Shown here: positions 17,297 to 25,589 of the stretch, piece after piece | Layout of the letters: every line of letters begins with the position of its first letter | How positions within the stretch are numbered: position 1 is the first letter of the stretch | Assembly: GCF_007625205.1 (NCBI RefSeq) | Contig: NZ_VMNI01000021.1 | Span: 1-64,000, forward strand | DNA from: Denitromonas ohlonensis | GTDB lineage: Bacteria > Pseudomonadota > Gammaproteobacteria > Burkholderiales > Rhodocyclaceae | DNA: 64,000 nucleotides | Reading direction: 5' to 3' | Program-made: the position numbers and the translations under genes | The notes under the pieces: generated by a model | What the model saw: the letters and a program-made list of their open reading frames with translations, nothing else | Database searches by the model: none | What the model was told of the DNA's origin: nothing

Positions 17297-17393
17297 TTGA
17301 GGGGTGCAATATCCAATGATAAATGCAATTTAAGGGGTGACGGACGCAGGTTGCTTGTCACCCCTTAAGTTGCTCTAGTCTGTCACCCCTTAA
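17297..17393. repeat. Iteron-like repeats GTCACCCCTTAA
   Basis: Three exact copies of the 12-mer are present: inverted at 17330-17341, direct at 17357-17368 and 17382-17393. The last two are 25 bp apart. A degenerate inverted copy (TTGAGGGGTGCA) begins near 17297. They lie about 80 bp beyond the stop of the minus-strand gene 17475-18299. The spacing is compatible with a replication origin bound by an initiator, or with an operator. Confidence 0.55.
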
Positions 17394-17474
17394 TCGCCTG
17401 TGTTTGCAATGGTTTCGGCTATGTTGTTTGATGCACAGACTTCGTCTGTGAGGCGAGTACCTATACATGATTTA

Positions 17475-18299
17475 TTAGATTTTTCTGATGCTGCGTCTTG
17501 TGCGGGGTTTGGACTCGGGAATGTCTCGATGAACCTGAGCAACAATCTTCGCGGCAAGCTGGCGGCTGATGGCGTCTCCGGTGTAGGCAAGTAACAGGTC
17601 TGCGATTCGTTGCGGTTTCTTCCAACCCGCCAGCGAGCCACAGAACCACACCGCCACGCGCCGGGCGATGGTCGCTATATGGTCGTCAGTCTTGTAACGG
17701 TCATCTCGACCGTGGTAGGCAGCCGCAAGCCTGATACGGACCTCTTCGCGCTGATCGGTTAGGCGGTCGAGTTCTCGACGGTGGCGGTCGTGCTTGATGA
17801 TGTGTAGCTCGCGCTCCTGATCGTCGGTTAGCGCGAGTCCTTTGCAAAACCAATGCGGTTCGCGGCGGGGGTGATTCTCTGCGATGTAGTCGGCGGTGCT
17901 GAGAAGGGATGCTGCCTTGAAAACGCCTTGCCATCGCTTGAACAGCGGACTATGGCAGGGGTAGCGCGCCGCCAGCCACGCTAGATCAATCGCAAACAGG
18001 TCCGCGACTTGAGCGGGGTCGTCGTCGTTGAGATCGGGCAAATTGCGAAACACAGGCGGGATACCTCGTTGCGTGTACTCCAGGTTGATCAGCCACAGGT
18101 CGAGCCGGATCGGATGGGGCACCTTGCCTCCAGTTTCTGATGCAACCTGTACGCCGATCTTCGCAGCCAGCGCGCGGCGGTCAAGATCACGCCTTGTGAG
18201 TCCCGAGAGTGTGGCCGTCTTGCTGGATAAGTTGTCGCCATCGTCGGCGATAATGTCGCAAAGTCTGCAATAACTGTACAGTTTGGTGTTATTATTCAT
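17475..18299 (-). CDS. Hypothetical protein of element 1, possibly replication-related
   Basis: A 274-aa soluble protein that I do not recognise. It is rich in charged and aromatic residues. It has a Cys pair near the N terminus (YSYCRLCDIIADD), a predicted helical centre (DDQERELHIIKHDRHRRELDRLTD cut into two charged helices) and a basic tail ending SKPRTRRSIRKI. Iteron-like repeats lie just past its 3' end, and the element has no other large candidate initiator. That is why I note a possible replication role, but no initiator motif is visible. The ATG at 18299 follows an AT-rich region. Confidence 0.6.
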   Translation of the reverse strand: MNNNTKLYSYCRLCDIIADDGDNLSSKTATLSGLTRRDLDRRALAAKIGVQVASETGGKVPHPIRLDLWLINLEYTQRGIPPVFRNLPDLNDDDPAQVADLFAIDLAWLAARYPCHSPLFKRWQGVFKAASLLSTADYIAENHPRREPHWFCKGLALTDDQERELHIIKHDRHRRELDRLTDQREEVRIRLAAAYHGRDDRYKTDDHIATIARRVAVWFCGSLAGWKKPQRIADLLLAYTGDAISRQLAAKIVAQVHRDIPESKPRTRRSIRKI

Positions 18300-18427
18300 T
18301 CGTTATAACCATTTGCCGCCGCGTGGTCTATGCCCGCTGGCGGCTTTGTTTTTCTTCGATCAACAGTCAGTCGTGACTGAGCGCCAGGGGCACCGGGAAA
18401 AGCTGATTCCCTTTCCCGGTGCCCCTG

Positions 18428-18598
18428 TTATGCGGCTTCGGTCAGTGTCGTATGGCCGAAGCAATCATTGACCAGCGCAAACCGGTTGCCTGCTGCGTTT
18501 GTGCCGACGTGAATGACCGCGTGCCCGGCGTTGGTCGTTGCTTCGATTGTCGCGGCTTCGAGGTAGTCCGCTGTCTGTTGCATGCCGATGTTCTGCAT
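18428..18598 (-). CDS. Small hypothetical protein (56 aa)
   Basis: The ATG at 18598 is preceded by AAGGAAAAGCAACA, a good ribosome site. The product (MQNIGMQQTADYLE...) is unrecognised, with no membrane segment. It follows the MerR-like gene by 50 bp on the same strand, so it is probably the last gene of that operon. Confidence 0.5.
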   Translation of the reverse strand: MQNIGMQQTADYLEAATIEATTNAGHAVIHVGTNAAGNRFALVNDCFGHTTLTEAA

Positions 18599-18648
18599 TG
18601 TTGCTTTTCCTTGTGGTTGATGGGGCGGAACCGCCGCCCGGTCGGGTG

Positions 18649-18999
18649 CTAGTGCGTGATTTTCTTTGCCAGCGGGCGCATTTGCCATGGCTTACCGTCG
18701 TTCGTGTCGGTCGTCGTGTAGCGGCCGGGTTTATGCGGTCCGCGTGTCGCAGGGTTGAGTCTCCAGACTGCGGCGATGAATGCGGCGATGTCTTCGCCGG
18801 AATAGCGCGGGTGGCGCTTGCTGCCGCGCTGGTCGTATCCGCACGGCAGCAGAACAAGCCCGCCCAGCTTACCCGGTCCGCCCTCCGTGCCCTGGATGCA
18901 ATGCGCTAGAAAGCGCTCCCAGCTTCGCAACGTGCCCAGCTTGCTTGTCAGGACTGTTGCGGTTTCGCCTGGGGTGTAAACCTTCGTTGGCGCTGTCAC
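18649..18999 (-). CDS. MerR-like helix-turn-helix protein (116 aa)
   Basis: The frame from GTG 18999 gives YTPGETATVLTSKLGTLRSWE at the N terminus and RHPRYSGEDIAAFIAA further on. This is the TPGE-A..L-TLR.WE ... RYS.EDI pattern of small MerR/excisionase-type DNA-binding proteins. GGGGAAGG precedes the GTG, and the GTGA overlaps the stop of the upstream gene (18996), showing coupling. In an integrative element it could be an excisionase or transcription regulator. A longer frame up to 19074 exists but would overlap the neighbour more deeply. Confidence 0.6.
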   Translation of the reverse strand: MTAPTKVYTPGETATVLTSKLGTLRSWERFLAHCIQGTEGGPGKLGGLVLLPCGYDQRGSKRHPRYSGEDIAAFIAAVWRLNPATRGPHKPGRYTTTDTNDGKPWQMRPLAKKITH

Positions 19000-19526
19000 A
19001 CCTTCCCCTTTACAAGAACGTCGGCATTTTCCGTGACGGTCTGGTAACTGTCCGGCTTCGGAGTGCCGCCGCACTCGGCGATAAGCTGCTGAGCGATTTC
19101 AAGCGCTTGCTCGGGCGGGAGGCGATACACCAGCAGGTGCGGGTTGTTCACGATCAACTGAATGAATATCTCGCCCGTGGCTTCGTCGTGCTGCCGGCTG
19201 ATGGCGGTTACGTCGAAACGCCGGCCGGTGCTGCTTCCGCCGCGCTCATTGAAACCGACTGCACGAAGTGCCTCCATCGCTCTGGGAGACAATTTCATCG
19301 TCCCGAGTTTGCGCCCCTTCTCGAACTCCACGAACCGCGCCAACTCTTCAAGTGTGTAAAAAGCGCCGCGTCCAATCATGGTGAAGCCTATCCGATGTGG
19401 TGGGTTGCGGTCGGTGCGACGGTTGTTTATCAACGCCTGCTGCCAGTGCTCAACCGTCTCATCGGGGATTTGCTCGTGCAGATATTCTGCTGCTGCACGG
19501 GTGTTGTGGATGGTCTGCTCTTTCAT
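18996..19526 (-). CDS. Hypothetical protein of element 1 (176 aa)
   Basis: First gene of a three-gene operon with the MerR-like and 56-aa ORFs. The protein is acidic and soluble. It contains a segment IGRGAFYTLEELARFVEFEKGRK split by a helix and a later beta-rich part (GEIFIQLIVNNPHLLVYRL). I do not recognise a family. The start ATG 19526 has GGGGCAGCA upstream, a plausible ribosome site. Confidence 0.6.
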   Translation of the reverse strand: MKEQTIHNTRAAAEYLHEQIPDETVEHWQQALINNRRTDRNPPHRIGFTMIGRGAFYTLEELARFVEFEKGRKLGTMKLSPRAMEALRAVGFNERGGSSTGRRFDVTAISRQHDEATGEIFIQLIVNNPHLLVYRLPPEQALEIAQQLIAECGGTPKPDSYQTVTENADVLVKGKV

Positions 19527-19643
19527 TGCTGCCCCTATTGAAATGATGACGTACTATATCATTTTATCGAGTCATTGTAAAGTCATGTTGTCTAGCATTT
19601 GACTCGTTAGACGGCGTCCGTTACTATGCTCATAAGTTGTAAG

Positions 19644-19740
19644 TTGTGAGCCAGTCGGAAAGCAGGGTATTTGCCTAGCTCACAAGGTACGAAAGAACGT
19701 TATGAGCTAGGTGCATCACGGCCGGGTAGGTTGTGAGCCA
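19644..19740. promoter_or_regulatory. res-like repeat array upstream of the serine resolvase
   Basis: TTGTGAGCCA occurs at 19644-19653 and 19731-19740. Between them, CCTAGCTCACAA (19674-19685) and TTATGAGCTAGG (19700-19711) form an imperfect inverted repeat. An array of dimeric sites just before a resolvase gene is the usual place for its recombination and autoregulation site. GCTGAGCCA also recurs after the gene (near 20334 and 20376). Confidence 0.55.
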
Positions 19741-19759
19741 CTTCAGAAAGGAAAAAACC

Positions 19760-20338
19760 ATGTCCGCACGTATCGCGTATTTTCGGGTTTCCACCATCGA
19801 TCAGGCCGTCGAGGCACAACGCGCTGCACTTGGTGGGTCGTTCGATAAAGAGTTCGCCGACGAGGGCGTTAGCGGGTCGATTCCGGCCGCTAAACGTTCC
19901 GGCTTCTCCGATCTGTTGAAGTTCGTTCGAGAGGGCGATACGGTTTTCGTGTACGCCGTCGACCGCCTTGGGCGTGATGCGCTTGATGTTCAATCAACCG
20001 TTCGCGTCCTGCTTGATAAGGGCGTGAGCGTCGATGTGCACGGTCTCGGGGTGATCGGGCGCGGTGTGGGGGAGCTGATTTTGGCCGTGTTGGCCCAGGT
20101 TGCCGACATGGAGCGACACCGCATCAAGGAGCGGTGCAACGCTGGTCGTGTCGCAGCGCGTGCTGCATTGGCGACAACAGGCAAGACGCACCGGGGGAAG
20201 GCCGGATTGGGCCGACGATTCGCCGGGGATGCGAATCAAGTCAAGAACTGGCGCATCGAAAACAGCGCCAGCATCGCAACGACTGCCGAGTTCTTCGATC
20301 TCTCGGTTAGCACTATTAAGCGGTACTGCACTGGCTGA
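19760..20338 (+). CDS. Serine recombinase (resolvase/invertase family)
   Basis: A 192-aa resolvase. The N terminus ARIAYFRVSTIDQ contains the catalytic Ser in the YxRVS motif. The catalytic domain continues with FADEGVSGS, VYAVDRLGRDALDV and the long E helix region (AQVADMERHRIKERCNAGR). The C terminus ends with a helix-turn-helix (SIATTAEFFDLSVSTIKRY). AGAAAGGAAAAAACC is a strong ribosome site. Such enzymes resolve dimers or invert segments. Inside an integrative element with its own tyrosine recombinase, it may stabilise an extrachromosomal form. Confidence 0.9.
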   Translation: MSARIAYFRVSTIDQAVEAQRAALGGSFDKEFADEGVSGSIPAAKRSGFSDLLKFVREGDTVFVYAVDRLGRDALDVQSTVRVLLDKGVSVDVHGLGVIGRGVGELILAVLAQVADMERHRIKERCNAGRVAARAALATTGKTHRGKAGLGRRFAGDANQVKNWRIENSASIATTAEFFDLSVSTIKRYCTG

Positions 20339-20497
20339 GCCAGCTTGGGGCAATGTCCGCACTGGGTGGCAATGGTTGCTGAGCCAGTTGCAGCGCTATT
20401 AGACAGCACCGCCTCTAATTCAGGGGCGCTCTTGCTGGTGAGTCGGTCAAGTCACAGAAGCGGCTAGTTATCAGACATCCAGAATTCGTAGATCTGA

Positions 20498-21064
20498 TTA
20501 TTGGAGTTCTCTCTGAAGTGCTTTCTGAAAGCAGACTAGATCTGAAACTCGCCCGGCCCTTTCATATGCGTCTTGGTAGTGTTGGGCGGAATAGGCACAC
20601 GATATAGCTTTCGGGGCGATCGGGCGCGAAGTTTTCAAATTGGCGCTAAAGCCAGCGGCCTTCAGTCGTTCCTTGACTTCGTTGACTCGATAATCGAATA
20701 ACGTCATTGCTGGGTCTGATCCGTCCGGATATTTTTTCGTGCATTCATCCCCGTGCGGGCTATCGCATCCTACCATGCCGCAGTGGTGTTGCAGCCGCGA
20801 GGCTAGATACTCGTTCAAGGGTTTTGCGGTTACTGGAAATGTCTTATGTAGCTTGTGAAATCCGTCGTACACGTACTGAACCGCTTCAAAAATCTTCTCG
20901 CGGTCGGCAGTTCTATTGCACCGCTCCAACAATGGGCCATATACATCGACGGCAGCAATGAACAAGGAGTTAAAAACCTCATGATCTTCCTTCATCTGAC
21001 TTTCATTTGACCAAGCGGCGGCACTTGATACAAGCAGAGCCAAAGCGATTATGCGGAGTTTCAC
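20498..21064 (-). CDS. Secreted hypothetical protein (188 aa)
   Basis: A protein with a clear signal peptide (MKLRIIALALLVSSAAAWS). The mature part is helical with six or more Cys residues (LLERCNRT, QHHCGMVGCDSPHGDECTKK, AISCAYS, DLVCFQ), probably disulfide-bonded in the periplasm. The family is not recognised. Low GC relative to the chromosome supports its being part of the mobile element cargo. Confidence 0.65.
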   Translation of the reverse strand: MKLRIIALALLVSSAAAWSNESQMKEDHEVFNSLFIAAVDVYGPLLERCNRTADREKIFEAVQYVYDGFHKLHKTFPVTAKPLNEYLASRLQHHCGMVGCDSPHGDECTKKYPDGSDPAMTLFDYRVNEVKERLKAAGFSANLKTSRPIAPKAISCAYSAQHYQDAYERAGRVSDLVCFQKALQRELQ

Positions 21065-21541
21065 TTAATTGAGCCCAGGTTGATTGAAGTGCAGTGATTG
21101 CGGAGGGTATGGCGATTTTCCCGCGAAGTCAAACGCTTGGCGCGGCATGGGTAATAGAGAACCTAGGTGCGAAGCGAGGCGGGAAGCCTTTAGCATCACC
21201 CTGTTTGGAGAAAGCCCTCAAAATCCGTTTATAGACCGCTGGCGGGCTTTTTGCGGTAAAGCTACTCTCCACGTGCTAACGAGAGCTAAAACTGCATACG
21301 AGCGTTCTGATGTGTTTGAGGGTGATTCGTACCGCAATAATATTCATCAAGCTCCACCTCCACCCATTTTCGAGCACGACGGTTTCCCACCGCGTTACCG
21401 ATGTGCCAGCGCCAAGCTGAACCGGCCTTGGTTGCGGTGGCGAATGAGGTTGCTGACGGAGTGTCTCAACGATCGAGATCTTTGTTCAGGTACGGCACTC
21501 GGCCGTCTGGGGTTCTGAAATTGCCCTTGGTCATGGTCGTG
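21065..21541. other. Non-coding stretch between cargo gene and integrase 1
   Basis: About 480 bp with no gene I can support. An open frame at 21084-21518 lacks a ribosome site and family features. A stem AAAGCCC (about 21212) / GGGCTTTTT (about 21247) with an inner hairpin may be a terminator. The rest shows no recognisable repeat. Confidence 0.45.
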
Positions 21542-22936
21542 TCACCGACCTGCTGGCAGTGAAAATTCAACATCGAATTTCGCCATCTCGATGTCCGCCT
21601 TCAGTGTGGCGAAGTCGAACATAGTCAGCGCATCACCGCCATCGTAGTTCCGGTCATGTGCGTCTTCATACTCATGACCCGCGAGTCTGGTTCGCCTGTC
21701 TTTCGGTACGTGAGCCTTGCGCAGTGCGGAAATCAGCGTTGAACGGAAGCTGTGGAATACCTTGCGACTGCGAACTTCTAGCTCGCCCACTCCGCACCCT
21801 CTACGGTATGCGGTGAATGCCTCGGATGGCTTCGCGCTGAAGTTGCCCGGCCTTGCCGGGTCTTCTGGCAGCTCGGGGAATATTCGGCCATCGTTGATTG
21901 TGGCAACGTATTCGAGAAAACCTAGTTCGATCAACTTACTGTGTATCGGAACGATGCGTCGTGATGCTGTGTTTTTTAGCCGCTTGCCGTCCTCATCAAG
22001 AATGCTGATTGTCGGGATGCCGTCATGCTCCCCGACATCTGTCTTCGTGAGTTGGCATAGCTCGTTCAGCCGCGCCCCGGTGTGCAAACCGAGAATCGGC
22101 AACCAGTATTCGGACGGAGTGCTAAACAGTTGCTGGCGGTACGTTTCCGACTCAAACAACGATTTGAGGTCAGCAAGGTTGAACATGACATAGCGGTTTT
22201 TTTCGATCTTTCCGGGGTACTGGAACAGATCGTCAAAGTTATCCCCTGTGATGCGTTTTTTCTTCGCCCATTTGAATAACGCGCCCGCGCGACCTAGGCG
22301 TTTCTTGCGGTTGTTTGGCGCGCCCCCGTTAGGGGCGTTCAGCACATGGGTTTGGAATTCGTTGATGTCGTCGGCGGTGATGTCGGCGATGGGTCTGTCG
22401 CCGACAACCTCAATCAGAGTTCGCACGTGCGGCCAGTGGTCGTATTTGGCGGTATTCTCGCCATCTTTCCACGCGCTTGTCGCGATTTTATCGGCCTTGT
22501 AGCCGTCCCATACGTCGGAAATGGTCTTGCCGCCCTTCGACTGCGGTGTGGGCGTAGGCGTGGGCGTAGGCGCTGTGGGCAAGTTTTGCAGGGCGGTCGC
22601 GATGACCGAATTCACCGCGTCTCGGTCGTCGGGTTTGGCGTCGGTGACGCTGATTGACGTGACCTTCCCGAACTCGTTCAGGTCAATCTTGAAGCCGAAA
22701 TCAATCTTGATCGTGTCTGAATCGAAATCTTGAGGCATGGCGCGGAGTCGTAGGAACAGATTGTCGGTGTGGGCAGCGTAGGCGCGGGCGAGCATGATAG
22801 CCTCCCGCCGCAACCCGGTGCCGAGACTTTTGACGAGGTAGGGCTTGCCTATTGCGTGGCGAAGGTCATCCGGCACGCGTCGCCGGAAGTAGAGCATGGT
22901 TCCATGCCGTGACTTGATGAGGTAGTTTCCGGCCAT
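21542..22936 (-). CDS. Tyrosine recombinase, integrase of element 1
   Basis: A 464-aa site-specific integrase. It has the N-terminal YLIKSRHGTMLYFRRRVPDDLR segment (arm-binding-like domain seen in DUF6538-type integrases) and a Thr-Pro linker (TPTPTPTP, about residues 122-131). A core-binding SAM-like domain is followed by the catalytic domain: HTGARLNELCQL (Arg I, about 287), HSFRSTL (HxxR, about 397), GHEYEDAH (second His) and the nucleophile Tyr in RNYDGG (about 432). It starts about 85 bp from the middle att copy, the usual place for the element's integrase. AAAGGTGTGAC precedes the ATG and overlaps the arm-type repeat, so Int may repress its own gene. Confidence 0.92.
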   Translation of the reverse strand: MAGNYLIKSRHGTMLYFRRRVPDDLRHAIGKPYLVKSLGTGLRREAIMLARAYAAHTDNLFLRLRAMPQDFDSDTIKIDFGFKIDLNEFGKVTSISVTDAKPDDRDAVNSVIATALQNLPTAPTPTPTPTPQSKGGKTISDVWDGYKADKIATSAWKDGENTAKYDHWPHVRTLIEVVGDRPIADITADDINEFQTHVLNAPNGGAPNNRKKRLGRAGALFKWAKKKRITGDNFDDLFQYPGKIEKNRYVMFNLADLKSLFESETYRQQLFSTPSEYWLPILGLHTGARLNELCQLTKTDVGEHDGIPTISILDEDGKRLKNTASRRIVPIHSKLIELGFLEYVATINDGRIFPELPEDPARPGNFSAKPSEAFTAYRRGCGVGELEVRSRKVFHSFRSTLISALRKAHVPKDRRTRLAGHEYEDAHDRNYDGGDALTMFDFATLKADIEMAKFDVEFSLPAGR

Positions 22937-22960
22937 GTGTCACACCTTTGTGTCACACCC
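22936..22960 (+). repeat. Right-end arm-type repeat of element 1
   Basis: Two copies of GTGTCACACC separated by TTT. It shares 17 identical bases with 17043-17059 at the other end of the element. It overlaps the ribosome site of integrase 1. Confidence 0.5.
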
Positions 22961-22978
22961 GGTGCGGCTTTCGACGTG

Positions 22979-23011
22979 AAAAAGCCGCTGAACCTTGCGG
23001 ATCAACGGCTT
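22979..23011 (-). terminator. Element-borne terminator next to the middle att
   Basis: On the minus strand AAGCCGTTGA pairs with TCAGCGGCTT (one mismatch) and a TTTTTC tail follows. It lies about 11 nt from the CCA end of the middle tRNA copy. It would have terminated the reconstituted tRNA-Met after element 1 inserted. Confidence 0.65.
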
Positions 23012-23021
23012 CGGTGTCTGG

Positions 23022-23067
23022 TGGTGGTGATGGGCGGAATCGAACCGCCGACCTATGGGTTATGAAT
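23022..23067 (-). repeat. Middle att copy: 46-bp 3' half of tRNA-Met
   Basis: All 46 bases are identical to 35638-35683, running from the CCA end through the T arm, variable loop and into the anticodon loop. The next bases diverge, so this is not a working tRNA. It is the junction between element 1 and element 2. Confidence 0.9.
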
Positions 23068-23186
23068 TCTAGGGTCTGCATATCTACCGAGGTTGATGGT
23101 GGTATATAACTAGATGTTTTTAAACCATTTTAATGTATAATTCAGCCTTCATCTGTGGGTTGGTGTTGATCAAATTTGATCTATTC

Positions 23187-23219
23187 TGCTACCCCTGTGC
23201 TACCCCGGCGCTACCCGGG
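23187..23219 (+). repeat. Left-end repeats TGCTACCCC, 11-bp period
   Basis: Three units begin at 23187, 23198 and 23209 (the last is CGCTACCCG). The same unit occurs twice at 35571 and 35582, with the same 11-bp period, near the other end of element 2. Candidate arm-type integrase binding sites just upstream of the integrase gene. Confidence 0.6.
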
Positions 23220-23242
23220 GTCGAAAATTTGGGAGGTTCAAA

Positions 23243-24595
23243 ATGGCAGAAACGATCAACTTCACCAAGGCTAAGCTCGATGCGCTTCCCCTGCCGAGCA
23301 AGGGGCTGCGTGACGAGTACTGTGATGCCAAGCAGCCGTCTTTGCGGCTACGTGTGACCTCAACGGGCGTGAAGACTTTCTGTGTGCTGAAGCGCATCAG
23401 AGACGGCGGCATGAATCGGATCACGCTGGCCCGTTACCCCGAGATGACGATTGAGCAGGCGCGGCGGAAAACCGCTGAGACCATTGGCAAAATCGCGGAG
23501 GGTGGCAACCCTGGCGAGGTGCGCAAGGCGCTTCGGTCTGAGCTCACGTTTCGCGAGCTTTTTGGGGAGTTTGCTGAGCGTCACGGAAAGAAAAAACGCG
23601 CATGGGCTGCTGATCTGCAGCGTTATCGAGCCTATCTGGATCGGCCCCTCGGGGCGCGCAGGCTGAGTGAAATCACCCCCGCAATGGTTAGCCGCATATT
23701 GTCGGACACAGAGCAAGCGGGGAAGGCCAACGCGACAATCAACAACATCCGCGCGCTGGCATCGACCATTTTCGCGAAGGGGATCGAGTGGGGGTACGCT
23801 GAGACCAACCCTGTCAGTGCGACCAAGGCTCGTAAGAAGGTGAGCAGAGATCGTTTTTTTCAGGCTGACGAGTTGCCCCGCTTTTTTGCCGCATTGATGG
23901 CAGAGGCCAACGACACGGTACGAGACTATTTTCTCGTGTCGCTGCTGACGGGTGCGCGCCGAGCGAACGTCCTTGCAATGCGGTGGGGGGAGATCAACTT
24001 CAGTGACCGAGTCTGGCGGATTTCCCATACGAAGAATGGTGACCCGCAGAACGTTCCATTGGGCGATGAGGTGATGGCTGTTTTGGGTCGCCGGCAGAGT
24101 GCTGTAGGGGCTGGAACTGAGTTTGTCTTTCCCGGTCAGGGCGGAAGTAGCGGACATTTGGTGGAGCCGAAGAAAGGCTGGAAGCGGATTTTCGACCGAG
24201 ATGAAATCTCGATGCTTACGATCATGATTGCCGAGACGGGGCGAACGTTCGGCCCGAAATGCAACGCCAAGACGGGCGGCGAAGTTTTCGAGTCGCTGGA
24301 AGCTCGGGTGCAGCGGGCGCGTGAGATGGCGAAGGGACTGGGTATAAAGATCGACGGTGTTCGTATCCACGATGTCCGTATCCATGACCTGCGAAGAACC
24401 CTTGGCAGTTGGCAGGCGAAGACCGGGGCGTCGCTGCCCATCATCGGGAAGAGCCTGAATCACAAGAGCCCCCAAGCGACGGCAATCTACGCCAGACTCG
24501 ACCTTGATCCCGTTCGGGCGTCGGTCGAAAAGGCTACCGCTGCGATGCTTAAGGCGGGTGGGGTTGTTGATTTTTGTGGAGCATCGACGGACTAA
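23243..24595 (+). CDS. P4-type tyrosine integrase of element 2
   Basis: A 450-aa integrase of the DUF4102/P4 family. The N-terminal arm-binding domain (FTKAKLDALPLPSKG...SLRLRVTSTGVKTFCV...ARYPEMTIEQAR) is followed by the core-binding domain and the catalytic domain with TGARRANVLAM (Arg I, about 237), HDLRRTLGSW (HxLR, about 380), NHKSPQATAIYARL (His/Tyr, about 415). An extra about 80 residues separate the catalytic Lys region from HxLR. Immediately before HxLR the pentapeptide VRIHD is duplicated. GGGAGG precedes the ATG. It lies about 175 bp from the att copy that it likely uses. Confidence 0.93.
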   Translation: MAETINFTKAKLDALPLPSKGLRDEYCDAKQPSLRLRVTSTGVKTFCVLKRIRDGGMNRITLARYPEMTIEQARRKTAETIGKIAEGGNPGEVRKALRSELTFRELFGEFAERHGKKKRAWAADLQRYRAYLDRPLGARRLSEITPAMVSRILSDTEQAGKANATINNIRALASTIFAKGIEWGYAETNPVSATKARKKVSRDRFFQADELPRFFAALMAEANDTVRDYFLVSLLTGARRANVLAMRWGEINFSDRVWRISHTKNGDPQNVPLGDEVMAVLGRRQSAVGAGTEFVFPGQGGSSGHLVEPKKGWKRIFDRDEISMLTIMIAETGRTFGPKCNAKTGGEVFESLEARVQRAREMAKGLGIKIDGVRIHDVRIHDLRRTLGSWQAKTGASLPIIGKSLNHKSPQATAIYARLDLDPVRASVEKATAAMLKAGGVVDFCGASTD

Positions 24596-24650
24596 CGCGT
24601 CCGCCGTGCTCGGTCCTCAGGGGCGCTGCAAAGGCATGCTGCTGGCTTCC

Positions 24651-25589
24651 CTACCCAACTTGCGTCGGGGGTGTCCCTGACAGGTCTTGAAGTGCTGAGA
24701 GGAGGTGGCTCTTGGCGTTCAGGGGGACAAGCCAGTTCTTGAACTTTGGTTGCCACCGGCCCCCTAACATGCGCACCAACGAGCTGAGTACCGTATTGAG
24801 TGCGGGGTCGTAAGGTGACCAGACGGCCAACCCAAACGGTCGCTCAATCACATCAACCATTCGTTGCTGAATCCTGAACCGCATGCGGGGCGCGGGGAGG
24901 TTCACGCACGGCGCTTCTTGCGGCATGGGGGCTGAGAGTGCTGCAAGCATCGCCTTAGTGTGTGCTTCCTGTCGAAGCGTCAGTTCGTCGAGCACCCGAA
25001 TCCATTGCTTGTTTGCGATGTCATCAATGATCGCTTTAGTCAGTTGGGGCCAGTCCCATCGTGTGTGCTGAAAGTCAGCGAGGTTGATCTCCAGTGTGGC
25101 GACGCCCATTTCATCGATTGTGCGGGCTTTGTTTGAGTCGACGAAATGGGTCACCGCGATTTCGACAAATAGCAGTGCGTTGCCTACCGTTGCGACAATG
25201 TCAGGACGTATTTTTCCAATGCTCTTCTCTGCTTCGGCCGAGTCGATGTCCAGCCACGTATGAGGGCGGAGTGCTTCGGCCGTTGCTGAGCGCCCGTCCG
25301 GGAGTTCTACTGTCGCCTTTGCGCACATTTCCGGTACTGACAGCCCTCCGTTCTCAAGAACGATCTGTTTTGCTGCACGGTGCAGGGCAGTTTCAGCACC
25401 ACCTTCGCAGTCTGCCCCTGAGGCGTGAGCGAAATGCCATTCTCGAACGTCACCCTGTCGGGCTAGTACAGGCTCGCCGCACTCCGGGCAGACGCAGTCG
25501 CACGCCAGACCGCGGGCGACCTCATCAACAGAGCGAACGCGCATACCCTTGTCTATGGCAAACGACTGAAGCAAACTCGGCTTTTCCAT
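24651..25589 (-). CDS. CoiA-like nuclease-domain protein
   Basis: A 312-aa protein from ATG 25589 (GGAG 8 nt upstream; a longer frame to 25628 exists). Residues about 25-75 contain a zinc ribbon and histidine motif as in CoiA: CVCPECGEPVLARQG...REWHFAH, then AETALHRAAKQIVLE. Further on, IRPDIVATVGNALLFVEIAVTHFVD is a PD-(D/E)xK-like nuclease core (PD...E.A). The C terminus KFKNWLVPLNAK is unassigned. CoiA-like proteins occur in competence and in many mobile elements and defence loci. Here it lies between the integrase and a divergent membrane protein. DNA cleavage is likely; its purpose is unknown. Confidence 0.72.
   Translation of the reverse strand: MEKPSLLQSFAIDKGMRVRSVDEVARGLACDCVCPECGEPVLARQGDVREWHFAHASGADCEGGAETALHRAAKQIVLENGGLSVPEMCAKATVELPDGRSATAEALRPHTWLDIDSAEAEKSIGKIRPDIVATVGNALLFVEIAVTHFVDSNKARTIDEMGVATLEINLADFQHTRWDWPQLTKAIIDDIANKQWIRVLDELTLRQEAHTKAMLAALSAPMPQEAPCVNLPAPRMRFRIQQRMVDVIERPFGLAVWSPYDPALNTVLSSLVRMLGGRWQPKFKNWLVPLNAKSHLLSALQDLSGTPPTQVG

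Larger units (their letters stand above)
16944..23021. mobile_element. Integrative element 1 (about 6.1 kb) in tRNA-Met
   Basis: Bounded by partial tRNA-Met repeats at 16944 and 23022. It encodes a tyrosine recombinase next to the right boundary, a serine resolvase with res-like repeats, iteron-like repeats at the left, an operon of three small genes, a 274-aa protein and a secreted protein, none of which I recognise. GTGTCACACC-type repeats lie near both ends. Gene density and GC content are lower than in the flanking chromosome. No conjugation or phage structural genes are present, so it would depend on a helper for transfer or is a decayed element. Confidence 0.8.

Noticed and set aside
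21084-21518. 144-codon plus-strand frame next to integrase 1
   Set aside because: Contains a probable terminator stem, has no ribosome site and no recognisable domain.
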